This document shows positions 55,440 through 63,995 of a stretch of DNA of 64,000 nt, piece after piece. Numbering within the stretch: the first letter of the stretch is position 1; each line of letters begins with the position of its first letter. Source of the DNA: Bacteroidota bacterium (GTDB lineage Bacteria > Bacteroidota > Bacteroidia > AKYH767-A > 2013-40CM-41-45); contig JADKIH010000007.1 in the NCBI GenBank assembly GCA_016721305.1, positions 62,001 to 126,000 on the forward strand, in the 5' to 3' direction. A model generated the notes under the pieces. That model saw nothing but the letters and a program-made list of their open reading frames with translations. It was not told where the DNA came from and made no database searches. The translations under genes were made by a program, and so were the position numbers.

Positions 55440-55503
55440 TTAGCTGATTAGCTGATTAGCTGATTAGCTGATTAGCTGATTAGCTGATTAGCTGATTAGC
55501 TGA
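55440..55503. repeat. TTAGCTGA octamer array (8 units)
   Basis: Eight perfect tandem copies of TTAGCTGA, upstream of ndk (its start is at 55404). Related to the AATTAGCT arrays at 1161, 2381 and 27346. Confidence 0.9.
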
Positions 55504-55610
55504 TTAGAAATGCGTAGTACTTTCCAATCTTATGGTTACAAAAACCGCAATGTAAATAATAAATGAAATTATGAGAATGTCCGAATTTAACATGTAGGTG
55601 AGAAGCTCGT

Positions 55611-55634
55611 ATTAGCTAATCAACTAATCAGCTA
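55611..55634. repeat. Degenerate octamer repeat (ATTAGCTA / ATCAGCTA)
   Basis: ATTAGCTA ATCAACTA ATCAGCTA, ending 3 bases before the pntB stop codon. Confidence 0.7.
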
Positions 55635-55637
55635 ATC

Positions 55638-57038
55638 TTAAAGAGTCTTAATCTCATTCACCAACTTCGTCAACGCATCCTTAGCATCTCCGAAAAGCAT
55701 GCTGGTCTTAGGATCGTAGAAGAGTTGATTTTCGATACCGGCATAACCTGCATTCATTGAACGCTTGTTGATGATGATATGCTGAGCAGCTTCGACATCT
55801 AAAATAGGCATTCCGTAAATAGGAGAGGACGGATCATTTTTCGCAGCAGGGTTTACAACGTCATTGGCACCAACAACAAGTACTACATCTGTAGAAGCAA
55901 ATTCCGGATTGATTTCTTCCATTTCCGAAAGCTTTCCGTAATCGACATTACTTTCTGCAAGAAGAACATTCATGTGACCCGGCATACGACCGGCAACAGG
56001 GTGGATGGCATACTTTACCTGAACACCGCGTTCTTCGAGAATCAGTTCAAGTTCGTGAATGATATGTTGTGCCTGTGCTACGGCTAAGCCGTAACCGGGA
56101 ACGATAATAACTTTCTTAGAGTAATTAAGGAGAACGGCTGCATCACTAATCGTGATGTCTTTGATTGAACCTTTGGTAGATGCTCCGGCACCTGCAGCAG
56201 CAGTTTCACCAAATGCACCGAAAATGACATTGAAGAGCGGACGATTCATCGCTTTACACATCGCAAGTGTCAAAATCGTACCTGCCGATCCTACAAGGAT
56301 ACCACCGGTAAGCATAACCTGATTGTTGTAAAGGAAACCACCGAATGCAGCTGCCAGTCCGGTGAATGAGTTCAATAATGAAATTACGACCGGCATATCG
56401 GCTCCACCAATCGGAACTACGAAGAAGATACCATACATTAAAGCTAAAGCAAACGTACCGTACAACCACATACTTGAATCTGTTCCCGAAGCCACAACGA
56501 ATACGGCAACACCAACTGTAACAATCATCAGAATTAAGTTGATGATATTGTAATTAGGCAGACGAATTGATTTGCTGAGTGTACCATTCAGTTTCATGAA
56601 GGCAATCATACTACCGGAAAAAGAAACGCTACCGATAATGAGTCCTGCCATGATAATAGAGATACGATCTGTATGACCGACATTGTGGTGAAACTCGAGT
56701 AAAGAGATCAAAGCCGCACAGGCACCACCCATACCGTTAAACAACGATACAAGTTCGGGCATAGCTGTCATCTTAACTTTCTTAGCGGTCATCCAGCCAA
56801 TCGTTGTACCGATGGCCAGTCCACCGAAGATTAGTCCGAGATTGACCGAAGTACGGAATGTTTCGCCATTCGGATTTTCATAAATGAAAATTGTTCCGAG
56901 AATAGCAAGCGTCATTCCGAAAGCCGCATAAAGATTTCCTTTACGAGCGGTTTGAGGATTACTCAGCATTTTTAGTCCCAGCACAAAAGTGACTGAGGCT
57001 ATTAAATAGATAATGTCTAATATATATTGATTCGTCAT
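55638..57038 (-). CDS. pntB: NAD(P) transhydrogenase beta subunit
   Basis: 466 residues. The N-terminal two-thirds is membrane-spanning (about nine helices, with GGLAIGTTIGWMTAKKVKM and LFNGMGGACAALISLLEF). The C-terminal NADP(H)-binding domain III has VIIVPGYGLAVAQAQHIIHE, YAIHPVAGRMPGHMNVLLAE, DVVLVVGANDVVNPAAKND and the closing IENQLFYDPKTSMLFGDAKD. It couples hydride transfer from NADH to NADP+ with proton movement, supplying NADPH. Last gene of the pnt operon. Intact. Confidence 0.95.
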   Translation of the reverse strand: MTNQYILDIIYLIASVTFVLGLKMLSNPQTARKGNLYAAFGMTLAILGTIFIYENPNGETFRTSVNLGLIFGGLAIGTTIGWMTAKKVKMTAMPELVSLFNGMGGACAALISLLEFHHNVGHTDRISIIMAGLIIGSVSFSGSMIAFMKLNGTLSKSIRLPNYNIINLILMIVTVGVAVFVVASGTDSSMWLYGTFALALMYGIFFVVPIGGADMPVVISLLNSFTGLAAAFGGFLYNNQVMLTGGILVGSAGTILTLAMCKAMNRPLFNVIFGAFGETAAAGAGASTKGSIKDITISDAAVLLNYSKKVIIVPGYGLAVAQAQHIIHELELILEERGVQVKYAIHPVAGRMPGHMNVLLAESNVDYGKLSEMEEINPEFASTDVVLVVGANDVVNPAAKNDPSSPIYGMPILDVEAAQHIIINKRSMNAGYAGIENQLFYDPKTSMLFGDAKDALTKLVNEIKTL

Positions 57039-57052
57039 AACCTGGGCACTAA

Positions 57053-57367
57053 TTATTTTTTATCCTTTTTCTTAAACATCTCAAGCATTCTGTCCGTCAC
57101 CACAAATCCTCCGACAACGTTCAGCGTACCTAAAATTACGGCAACAAAACCAAGGCTGAGTAAAAGGATATTATCAGGTTCGGTGTTGAGCATAACGATG
57201 ATTGAACCTACGATCACAACACCGTGAATCGCATTCGCACCCGACATCAGCGGGGTATGGAGTACAGAAGGTACTTTTCCGATAACTTCGACTCCGACGA
57301 AAATGGAGAGAATCAAAACATAGACTTTGTCGATGTGCTCTCCGAGAAATGAAATGAAATTGCTCAT
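57053..57367 (-). CDS. pntA: NAD(P) transhydrogenase alpha subunit, membrane part
   Basis: 104 residues with three membrane helices: DKVYVLILSIFVGVEVIGKV, GVVIVGSIIVMLNTE, and LLLSLGFVAVILGTLNVVGG; residues SGANAIHGVV are the conserved loop. It is the split C-terminal transmembrane part of PntA, which is separate here. Located 15 bp before pntB. Intact. Confidence 0.9.
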   Translation of the reverse strand: MSNFISFLGEHIDKVYVLILSIFVGVEVIGKVPSVLHTPLMSGANAIHGVVIVGSIIVMLNTEPDNILLLSLGFVAVILGTLNVVGGFVVTDRMLEMFKKKDKK

Positions 57368-57370
57368 TGA

Positions 57371-57733
57371 TTAATTTAAATTTTCCTGGAACTTGATAAC
57401 GCGAAGAGTAGCTTCCAGCACTTCAATCATACTCTTGCCTTGATTAATAATAAGGTGACTGTTATTCAGATTCACTTTTTCGTATTCGAGTGAACGCTCA
57501 TACCAGTACATACAATTCTTTGCTTCCTGAATAAACACACACAGATAGGAGTAGAACTCACGCGGTGATCTGCATGTGTGTATCATTGTCGATGCTTCTT
57601 CTAAAGAAGCTACCGATGTTTTCAACTTCTTGCTCAAAAATAAATCGATGTGATTTTCTTCAGCCTGTAAAGAGGATGATAAAATCGATTGTGCAAAATT
57701 TTCAGTCCAGTTTTTAAAATTCATGTCTTTCAT
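57371..57733 (-). CDS. Hypothetical helical protein inside the pnt operon
   Basis: 120 residues, intact, all-helical by appearance (QSILSSSLQAEENHIDLFLS, SVASLEEASTMIHTCRSPRE, CVFIQEAKNCMYWYERSLEY, GKSMIEVLEATLRVIKF). No signal peptide. It resembles short four-helix-bundle proteins, but no family is recognised. It sits 21 bp after the catalytic pntA part and 3 bp before the membrane part, so it is translated from the same message and probably relates to the complex. Confidence 0.7.
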   Translation of the reverse strand: MKDMNFKNWTENFAQSILSSSLQAEENHIDLFLSKKLKTSVASLEEASTMIHTCRSPREFYSYLCVFIQEAKNCMYWYERSLEYEKVNLNNSHLIINQGKSMIEVLEATLRVIKFQENLN

Positions 57734-57754
57734 AAATGTTTAATAAGTGTGGGA

Positions 57755-58885
57755 TCACGCCGTCACTGTTTGAGCGACAGATGGGTGGACAGCTTGACCA
57801 TTGTGAACTATCAGGGATCCTTTGGTAATTTCTTCTTCCATTTCCCACTTAAAACCGTCTTTCGTAGCTAAGTGGAGAAGAAATGCCTGAATGTTTTTTG
57901 CATACAATTCAGACGCATTTAAAGGTAACAGACTAGGTAAATTTGATTCGCCAATAATGGTAACACCATTCTTGACTACAGTTTTATTTACCTCACTCAG
58001 AACGCAATTTCCGCCCTGAGCAACAGCCATATCAACAATCACAGATCCCATTTTCATACTCTTCACCATATCTTCTGTAACCAGCACCGGTGCTTTACGA
58101 CCCGGAACCAGGGCAGTGGTGATAACCAGATCTGCTTCTGAAATATGTTTAGCAATCAGGGCCTGCTGCATTTTGAGGAATTCGTCGGAAACACCTTTTA
58201 CATACCCGCCTTCAATCTTCACAGAGGCATCTCCTTTTACTTCGATGAATTTACCACCAAGAGATTCGACTTGTTCTTTTGTTTCAGGACGGATATCCGA
58301 CACTTCTACAATTGAACCCAATCGTTTCGCCGTAGCGATTGCCTGAAGTCCGGCAACACCGGCTCCCATAATGACAACCTTCGAAGGCTTGATCGTTCCG
58401 GCCGCTGTCATCAGCAACGGGAAGATTTTACCTAAGGCAGCAGCACCGATAATGACGGCTTTGTAACCGGCCAAATTGGCCTGAGAACTGAGCACGTCCA
58501 TTTTCTGAGCACGGGAAATACGCGGGATGGCATCCATCGAAAAGGCACTGATACCCTGACGAACGCAAGCTTCAACAACCTGAGGGTTGGTGCCGGCATA
58601 CATCAGCGAAATCAGAATGGCGCTTTTCTTCATCCAGCCGATTTCGGCAGGAGTAGGAGCGTTAATTTTTAAGATTACATCGGCTTCGCGATAGAGCGAT
58701 TCAGCATCGGCCACCATTCGGGCTCCTGCCTTTTCATATCCTGAATTGTCGAAATACGAGTTCAAACCCGCATCTTTTTCAACCAGAACCTCAAAACCCG
58801 CTTTGATCAGGGCCGCTACAACGTCGGGGGTCAATGACACACGACGTTCATAATCATTCTTTTCTTTTGGAACGCAAACTTTCAC
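57755..58885 (-). CDS. pntA: NAD(P) transhydrogenase alpha subunit, NAD-binding part
   Basis: 376 residues. The alanine-dehydrogenase/PntA N-terminal domain (PKEKNDYERRVSLTPDVVAA, YADVILKINAP-type region) is followed by the NAD-binding Rossmann motif VIMGAGVAGLQAIATAKRLG. The conserved loop LPSLLPLNASELYAKNIQAF is present. It binds NAD(H) on the cytoplasmic side of the complex. The start is GTG at 58885. First gene of the operon, split from the membrane segment by an unrelated small gene. Intact. Confidence 0.93.
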   Translation of the reverse strand: MKVCVPKEKNDYERRVSLTPDVVAALIKAGFEVLVEKDAGLNSYFDNSGYEKAGARMVADAESLYREADVILKINAPTPAEIGWMKKSAILISLMYAGTNPQVVEACVRQGISAFSMDAIPRISRAQKMDVLSSQANLAGYKAVIIGAAALGKIFPLLMTAAGTIKPSKVVIMGAGVAGLQAIATAKRLGSIVEVSDIRPETKEQVESLGGKFIEVKGDASVKIEGGYVKGVSDEFLKMQQALIAKHISEADLVITTALVPGRKAPVLVTEDMVKSMKMGSVIVDMAVAQGGNCVLSEVNKTVVKNGVTIIGESNLPSLLPLNASELYAKNIQAFLLHLATKDGFKWEMEEEITKGSLIVHNGQAVHPSVAQTVTA

Positions 58886-59158
58886 TTGAAACTGTTTTTT
58901 CTGAAAAATAATCGTGCAAATAAAGCAATAAAAATTGGTTTATCACATGGCAATTGTCATGCGTTTCGAGGCGTTCATTCAACTTACAAAGTATATCCTG
59001 ACAGCAAATAAATGACATTTATCTGCCTGATGAACAACACCATAGAAAAATCTTTCAGTTGCAATCAGCTGGCTTATCAACAATTCAACCGACCTCATAT
59101 GGGGATAAATCAGCCTTATCGGGCGTGGTTTTGTGGATTTACGTATGGCTTAAAAAAG

Positions 59159-59166
59159 TATATTTG
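59159..59166 (+). promoter_or_regulatory. Bacteroidota -7 element
   Basis: TATATTTG, an exact TAnnTTTG match, ends 8 bases before the ATG at 59175, which suggests a very short leader or leaderless message. Confidence 0.5.
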
Positions 59167-59174
59167 CCCCACTT

Positions 59175-59459
59175 ATGATCAAATTAACTCAACATTCACT
59201 CGACAAGATCGAAGAACTGCTCACTGTAGCGGGCTACAAAGTCCGTAATGAAAAAGGCAACTTTAAATCAGGCAGTTGTGTAATCGAAAGTTCGAAAATG
59301 ATCGTCCTGAACAAATTCGCACCGGTAGAAGCGAAAGTAGGTTATCTGGTTGAGGCTGTTCAGAATCTCGAGTTGGACGAGAGTCTCTTTGATGAGAAAA
59401 ATTTAAAACTGCTCCAGGAAATCCGCCAAACCGAAATTAAGTTTTCGGCCGAAGCCTGA
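59175..59459 (+). CDS. Conserved hypothetical protein
   Basis: 94 residues, intact: MIKLTQHSLDKIEELLTVAG, YKVRNEKGNFKSGSCVIESS, KMIVLNKFAPVEAKVGYLVE. It looks like a small Bacteroidota-typical unknown with a central beta-hairpin and C-terminal helix. No signal peptide. It is 21 bp before the MBL hydrolase and probably in its operon. Function unknown. Confidence 0.72.
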   Translation: MIKLTQHSLDKIEELLTVAGYKVRNEKGNFKSGSCVIESSKMIVLNKFAPVEAKVGYLVEAVQNLELDESLFDEKNLKLLQEIRQTEIKFSAEA

Positions 59460-59480
59460 TTTACCCGGTGATAACCGGAT

Positions 59481-60242
59481 ATGAAATTCACATTTTTGGG
59501 CACCGGCACTTCGCAAGGTGTTCCTATGATAGGTTGTAGGTGCAAGGTGTGCACATCTTCCGATCCTCATGATGCACGGCTTCGTACGTCTCTGATGATC
59601 GAAGAAGGTGATTCCCGCATCGTAATCGATTCCGGTCCCGACTTCCGACAACAAATGCTAAGAACGGCTGTACAGTCGCTCGACGCTATTGTTTTTACCC
59701 ACGAACACAAAGATCATATTGCCGGCCTGGACGATGTGCGTGCGTTTAATTACCTCCAGCAACGCCCAATGGACGTTTATGCTACAGAGCAAGTTCAGGT
59801 GGCTTTAAACAGGGAATTCCATTACATCTTTAACGGTGACAACTACCCGGGAATTCCAAAGATCAATCTGCACGAAATTCACGATGCAGCCTTTGAAGTT
59901 GCCGGAATTCGTTTCATTCCAATACCCGTCATGCACATGCGACTTCCGGTTCTCGGTTTCAAAGTAGGAGGGTTCTCATATATCACCGACGCGAATTACA
60001 TTCCGGATGCTTCGAAAGAACTAATTCGAAATTCCGACGTTCTTGTTTTAAATGCTCTGCGTAACGAAAAACACATTTCGCATTTTAATCTGAACGAAGC
60101 ACTTGAAATGATTGAAGAGCTTCAGCCGAAACAGGCTTATCTTACCCACATTTCACATCAATTAGGATTACAAAAAGAGATCGATGAAATATTACCGGCA
60201 CATGTAAAATGTGCATTCGATGGTTTAACCGTGACTCTTTAA
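59481..60242 (+). CDS. MBL-fold metallo-hydrolase, PhnP-like
   Basis: 253 residues, intact. The N-terminus FTFLGTGTSQGVPMIGCRCK with CxCxxC is typical of PhnP-like cyclic phosphodiesterases. Metal motif HEHKDHIAGLDD (His74, His76, Asp78, His79), then VMHMRLPVLGFKVGGFSYI with the later His, and C-terminal YLTHISHQLG. It likely hydrolyses a cyclic phosphate or related ester in the cytoplasm; substrate unconfirmed. Convergent with the IPTL-CTERM gene. Confidence 0.85.
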   Translation: MKFTFLGTGTSQGVPMIGCRCKVCTSSDPHDARLRTSLMIEEGDSRIVIDSGPDFRQQMLRTAVQSLDAIVFTHEHKDHIAGLDDVRAFNYLQQRPMDVYATEQVQVALNREFHYIFNGDNYPGIPKINLHEIHDAAFEVAGIRFIPIPVMHMRLPVLGFKVGGFSYITDANYIPDASKELIRNSDVLVLNALRNEKHISHFNLNEALEMIEELQPKQAYLTHISHQLGLQKEIDEILPAHVKCAFDGLTVTL

Positions 60243-60254
60243 TTTTTCTCCTAA

Positions 60255-62306
60255 TTATACCAGTTGGTTTTTTTTGCTGACGAAATATATCCCTGAAAAT
60301 AACAGGAGTATTGTCAAGCCAATCAATCCCCATTCACCAAGCGTAGGAACTGCCGCCGGCGTTCCATATCTCATTTCCATTCTTGCAGGAGGAGAGTCTG
60401 CTTGCCAGTCGGCTCCATAATTTGTACTTATTTCTAAAGCGCATCCACGAAGTATGACATTCGGAAAGAACCACCCTGATCGGTAATCCATATTTGTCCG
60501 TACGAATGAAGCGTCGGGCTTTCTCTGATCACAACTCCCGCAGGCAAAGTTCCGCCAATTAAATCCAGTTGAATTATCTCCGTGTCGAAAACTCTGAGAG
60601 GTAAAGCTGTTTGAACCAATTCAACCTTTTGTTTTAAAAGAGCTGTACAGGAAACAGGAATTGCACCGCTTCCTGAATTATAGGTACCGGTAAAATCACA
60701 GGTGAAAGAAATGATCGAAGAACCGGAAGCGGGAAGTGGAGCACCGGGTGAAAAATTCTTGAACACAGCATTAGAGATCGAAATGCCGCCACCATTATAA
60801 ATGCTGACACTCGTGATAATAATTGGAGGATTAGTTGTAATGATTGGTGGAGTCGGAGGCAGGCTATCGTTTGGTACAATAACTTCCTCATGAGGAACAG
60901 CTGTTGCAAATTTCACAATTCCTCCATCCCAATTTCCGCCACCAAAAGTATTTTGATGACCACCTGAAGCAATACCGGTTGTACTCTTTACGGTGCCGGC
61001 TAAATAAACATCACCAAATACATTTACGGTGACACGTGCTTCTTCTTCATGAAGATTTCCGTAGTATGTAGCACTGGCACGAAAGCCATTTGAAGTGAAA
61101 GCAGCCAGGCATAAATTTTCTGTACCAATCAATGTATTCTGAAAACCATAAGGGGTCGCAATGCAATTACCAACGTTAGGCGTATAGGTATCTGAAGTCA
61201 GAAAAACATTTCCAAAAGCATCGGCTGCAACATCCGTTCCTTCATCATTCCCGGTTCCTCCGTAATAAGTACCCCAAACGCGGTTTCCTGCAGCATCGAA
61301 TTTTACAAGGTAAGCGTCAGCCCATCCGCCAAACGTATTTTGAAAGCCGCCTGAAGCAATATTATTCGGGCTGTCCGTTCTTCCGGAAAGATAAATAAAG
61401 CCTGATGGACCTGTGGCAATACCAAATCCCCACTCAGTTCCTGTTCCACCATAATAAGTCGACCATATTGTATTACCTGATGGATTAAACTTCGCAACAA
61501 AAGCATCCTGATCACCACCTGATACATTTTGAAATCCACCCGACGCAATACTATTCGTACTGCTTGTAGATCCGCCAATCACAATATTTCCTGAAGCATC
61601 AACAGCAATGTCAAAACCATAATCCTGATCGGTGCCGCCGAAATAACTTCCCCATAACCGTGTACCTGACGAATTATATTTTACCAGAAACGCATCCTGA
61701 AAACCACCACTGCTTGGTTGGTGAGTTCCTCCGGTTCCAATATTAGTGGTACTTCCCGTCGTTCCTGTCATATAAACATTGCCTGCAGCATCCGTTGCTA
61801 CATCAGCTCCCTGATCAAAATCCGAACCGCCACAATACGTCGCCCAAAGTCGATTTCCATTTGAGTCAAATTTTACAAGGAAAGGCATCATCCACGCCAT
61901 TAAATGTAGATTGAAACGCACCCGGAGATGCAATTCCGGTTGTACTTTCAGTATATCCGGTTATGTATACATTTCCTGAATTATCTGTTCTAACACCATA
62001 TCCAAAATCACCACCCGAACCTCCGTAATATGTTGCCCAAAGACGAACACCTGCACCATTAAATTTTACAAGATATGCATCAGCACCTCCTGCATTAGCT
62101 GTTTGATAAGCCCCCGGACTGGAGATCCCACTTGCGCTATAAGTCCAACCGACTACATAAACATTACCTGCGGCATCTGTCGTAACAGCATTCGCAAAAT
62201 CGTCAGCTGATCCTCCGTAGTAAGATGCCCAGAGTCGGTAGTTTTGTGCGATGCTAAAATTTGTGATAGCAGCGAAAACCAAAAACAAGAGTAATTGCTT
62301 TTTCAT
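60255..62306 (-). CDS. Secreted SBBP-type beta-propeller protein with IPTL-CTERM domain, two frameshifts
   Basis: About 680 residues. Signal peptide MKKQLLLFLVFAAITNFSIA from ATG 62306, then at least eight copies of an SBBP-like unit of about 60 residues (e.g. LWATYYGGSGGDFGYGVRTD, NSGNVYITGYTE). Frameshifts fall near 61885 and 60480. The C-terminal end, in a third frame, reads VPTLGEWGLIGLTILLLFSG followed by IYFVSKKNQLV: an IPTL-CTERM sorting signal (PTLxEWG, hydrophobic helix, basic tail). It has no T9SS domain. The exosortase gene is divergent, 225 bases away from the start. Predicted to be cleaved and attached or released at the surface. Confidence 0.86.
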
Positions 62307-62409
62307 TGGAATTATTTTTGCGTGGGATAAGAAATAAAGACTGATAAAAATTCCGGAATCTCCCAAAGCCTTATCAGGCGCTGAAATTCACGGTGGTGGT
62401 GGTATTTTC

Positions 62410-62439
62410 CAAAGATAGATTTTATTCTTTCACTTCAAA
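62410..62439 (-). promoter_or_regulatory. Bacteroidota promoter for the IPTL-CTERM gene
   Basis: On the minus strand TTTG (from CAAA at 62436-62439), an 18-base spacer, then TATCTTTG (62410-62417): both the -33 and -7 consensus are matched. The leader to ATG 62306 would be about 98 bases. Confidence 0.65.
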
Positions 62440-62530
62440 ATCAAAAAACAAATTCATGGGAATAAACGGTATGACATAATGCAGAATCAAGCAAAATCGT
62501 ATATTTAACGAAGCCAGTACGGAATAAACT

Positions 62531-63110
62531 ATGGGATATAACAAAGCAAAAAAGAGCAGGAAAATCAATTCAGGCAAAAACCTATGGTTGTTGAAATTTA
62601 AAGAAAACTGGAATTCAAAGAAACCTGTCCTTCTCTTTGTTTTAATTTTCCTTCTCATTCTGGTCGCTTTTATTCGTTCCTGCTCACCGCCTTTTATCTG
62701 GAAAAATTCAACCGCGAATTGTTAACGTCAATGCTGCAATTTCAAATTTTATACTGAATACCCTCGGACAGAAAACAACCGCCGTGGCTGAAAATATTTA
62801 TTCTGCAGCTTTTAACATTAGCGTAAAACGGGGATGCGATGGAGTAGAAGCAATGGCACTTTTTGCCGCAGCATTACTGGCATATCCTGCAGCCTGGAAA
62901 CTGAAGGCGAAAAATCTGCTCATCGGAATTAGCCTGCTTTTTTGTTTAAATATCATTCGCATTGTAAGTCTGTTTATGATTGGAGTCTATAAGCCACAAT
63001 ACTTCGAAACTTTTCACATTGAAGTCTGGCAAGTCATTTTTATTCTTGTTGCTGTAACGATGTGGATCATTATGTTGAGCAGGTATTCAAAAGCAAAATC
63101 ACATGCTTAA
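62531..63110 (+). CDS. Exosortase, XrtH-like, one or two frameshifts
   Basis: About 190 residues. An N-terminal basic segment and first membrane helix (PVLLFVLIFLLILVAFI), then a frame change near 62670-62720, then NAAISNFILNTLGQKTTAVA and the exosortase core: catalytic Cys in VKRGCDGVEAMALF, Arg in LNIIRIVSLFMIG, His in FHIEVWQVIF. This Cys-Arg-His triad in separate membrane helices defines exosortases. The motifs and short length fit exosortase H, whose target is IPTL-CTERM. The target gene is divergent next door. The next gene overlaps it by 8 bases. Confidence 0.83.
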
Positions 63111-63723
63111 AAGAAACCCTGTCATCTTCTTTTTTCTAAAAGCATTGCTTGTCTATGCGCTCTTGGCTTTCCCTTCATTTCTTTCAAAAGGTTATGAAAA
63201 ATTTTACCGTTCGGTGTCCCGAACATTTCTATCAACTGTGAGAGGAACCGGGTTTTGTGTCTTTGAGTCCAAAAATGACATTTCGGATACGGAGATAATA
63301 ATCGGGAACAAAACTCAGCTCGACGAGAATCAGAGAACTCGAACAATGAATATTCCGGTTAATTCCCACCAGGACGGCTACCTGCCAACCATATTACTCC
63401 TGTCGTTAATTCTGGCTTCGCCAATTCCTGTTAGAAGGAAAGGGAGGGCACTTATCATCGGATTTGTGCTCATGACAGCCTTCGTCTTGTTCAAAGTTTG
63501 GATCCGAATAATGTACACCTGCGACACCAATCCGTGGCTCCAATTGACTAATCCATCCAATTCCCAAATGAAAATAGTGAGCTTTATCAAAGTCAATTTC
63601 GTTACCTACGGAGCCCCATCTCTGACGCTCACCGTCATCTTATGGCTGCTGATATCATTTACCAAAAACGACGTCGAAGCATTTCATCAAACAAATTTTC
63701 CAATCCGAAATTCCGGAAAATAG
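63103..63723 (+). CDS. Exosortase-associated membrane protein, unknown
   Basis: 206 residues, intact. An N-terminal helix (VIFFFLKALLVYALLAFPSF), a soluble segment of about 75 residues that contains GTGFCVFESKND, then three membrane helices (PTILLLSLILASPIPV, LIIGFVLMTAFVLFKVWI, SLTLTVILWLLISF). Its start overlaps the end of the exosortase gene (ATGCTTAA), so it is translationally coupled. No family recognised; a partner in processing or in anchoring the cleaved protein is the simplest guess. Confidence 0.68.
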   Translation: MLKRNPVIFFFLKALLVYALLAFPSFLSKGYEKFYRSVSRTFLSTVRGTGFCVFESKNDISDTEIIIGNKTQLDENQRTRTMNIPVNSHQDGYLPTILLLSLILASPIPVRRKGRALIIGFVLMTAFVLFKVWIRIMYTCDTNPWLQLTNPSNSQMKIVSFIKVNFVTYGAPSLTLTVILWLLISFTKNDVEAFHQTNFPIRNSGK

Positions 63724-63963
63724 TAGCGAGAATCATCTTTAAATAAAAGGTTTCAAAAATTTGATTTTAAATTACTTAGGCCGCAATAAGAGGAATCGCC
63801 TTAAAGATGTTTTTTTCTAGTTTTTCAATGACATTAAACGTGATTTATCAGAGCTGAACAACCTGACACTTTAGGATATTTTGAAAGATGAAGTCTCAAT
63901 CTCCATCAAATTGAGCCTCCATTTTCAATCTGCACTATTCAATCTTCCTTAAAAAACCCGCCT

Positions 63964-63995
63964 CAATCTTCAATTTTCAATATTCAATCTTCAAT
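63964..63995. repeat. Period-7 repeat (CAATCTT)
   Basis: CAATCTT CAATTTT CAATATT CAATCTT CAAT, the reverse complement of the ATTGAAG units at 41310. It runs to the window end, so the array may continue. Confidence 0.7.

Noticed and set aside
55440..55503. CRISPR-like array
   Set aside because: The eight TTAGCTGA copies are contiguous without spacers and no cas gene is near, so this is a simple tandem repeat.
59012..59248. 78-codon plus-strand frame
   Set aside because: It overlaps the better-supported 94-residue gene in another frame, and contains the exact -7 promoter element.
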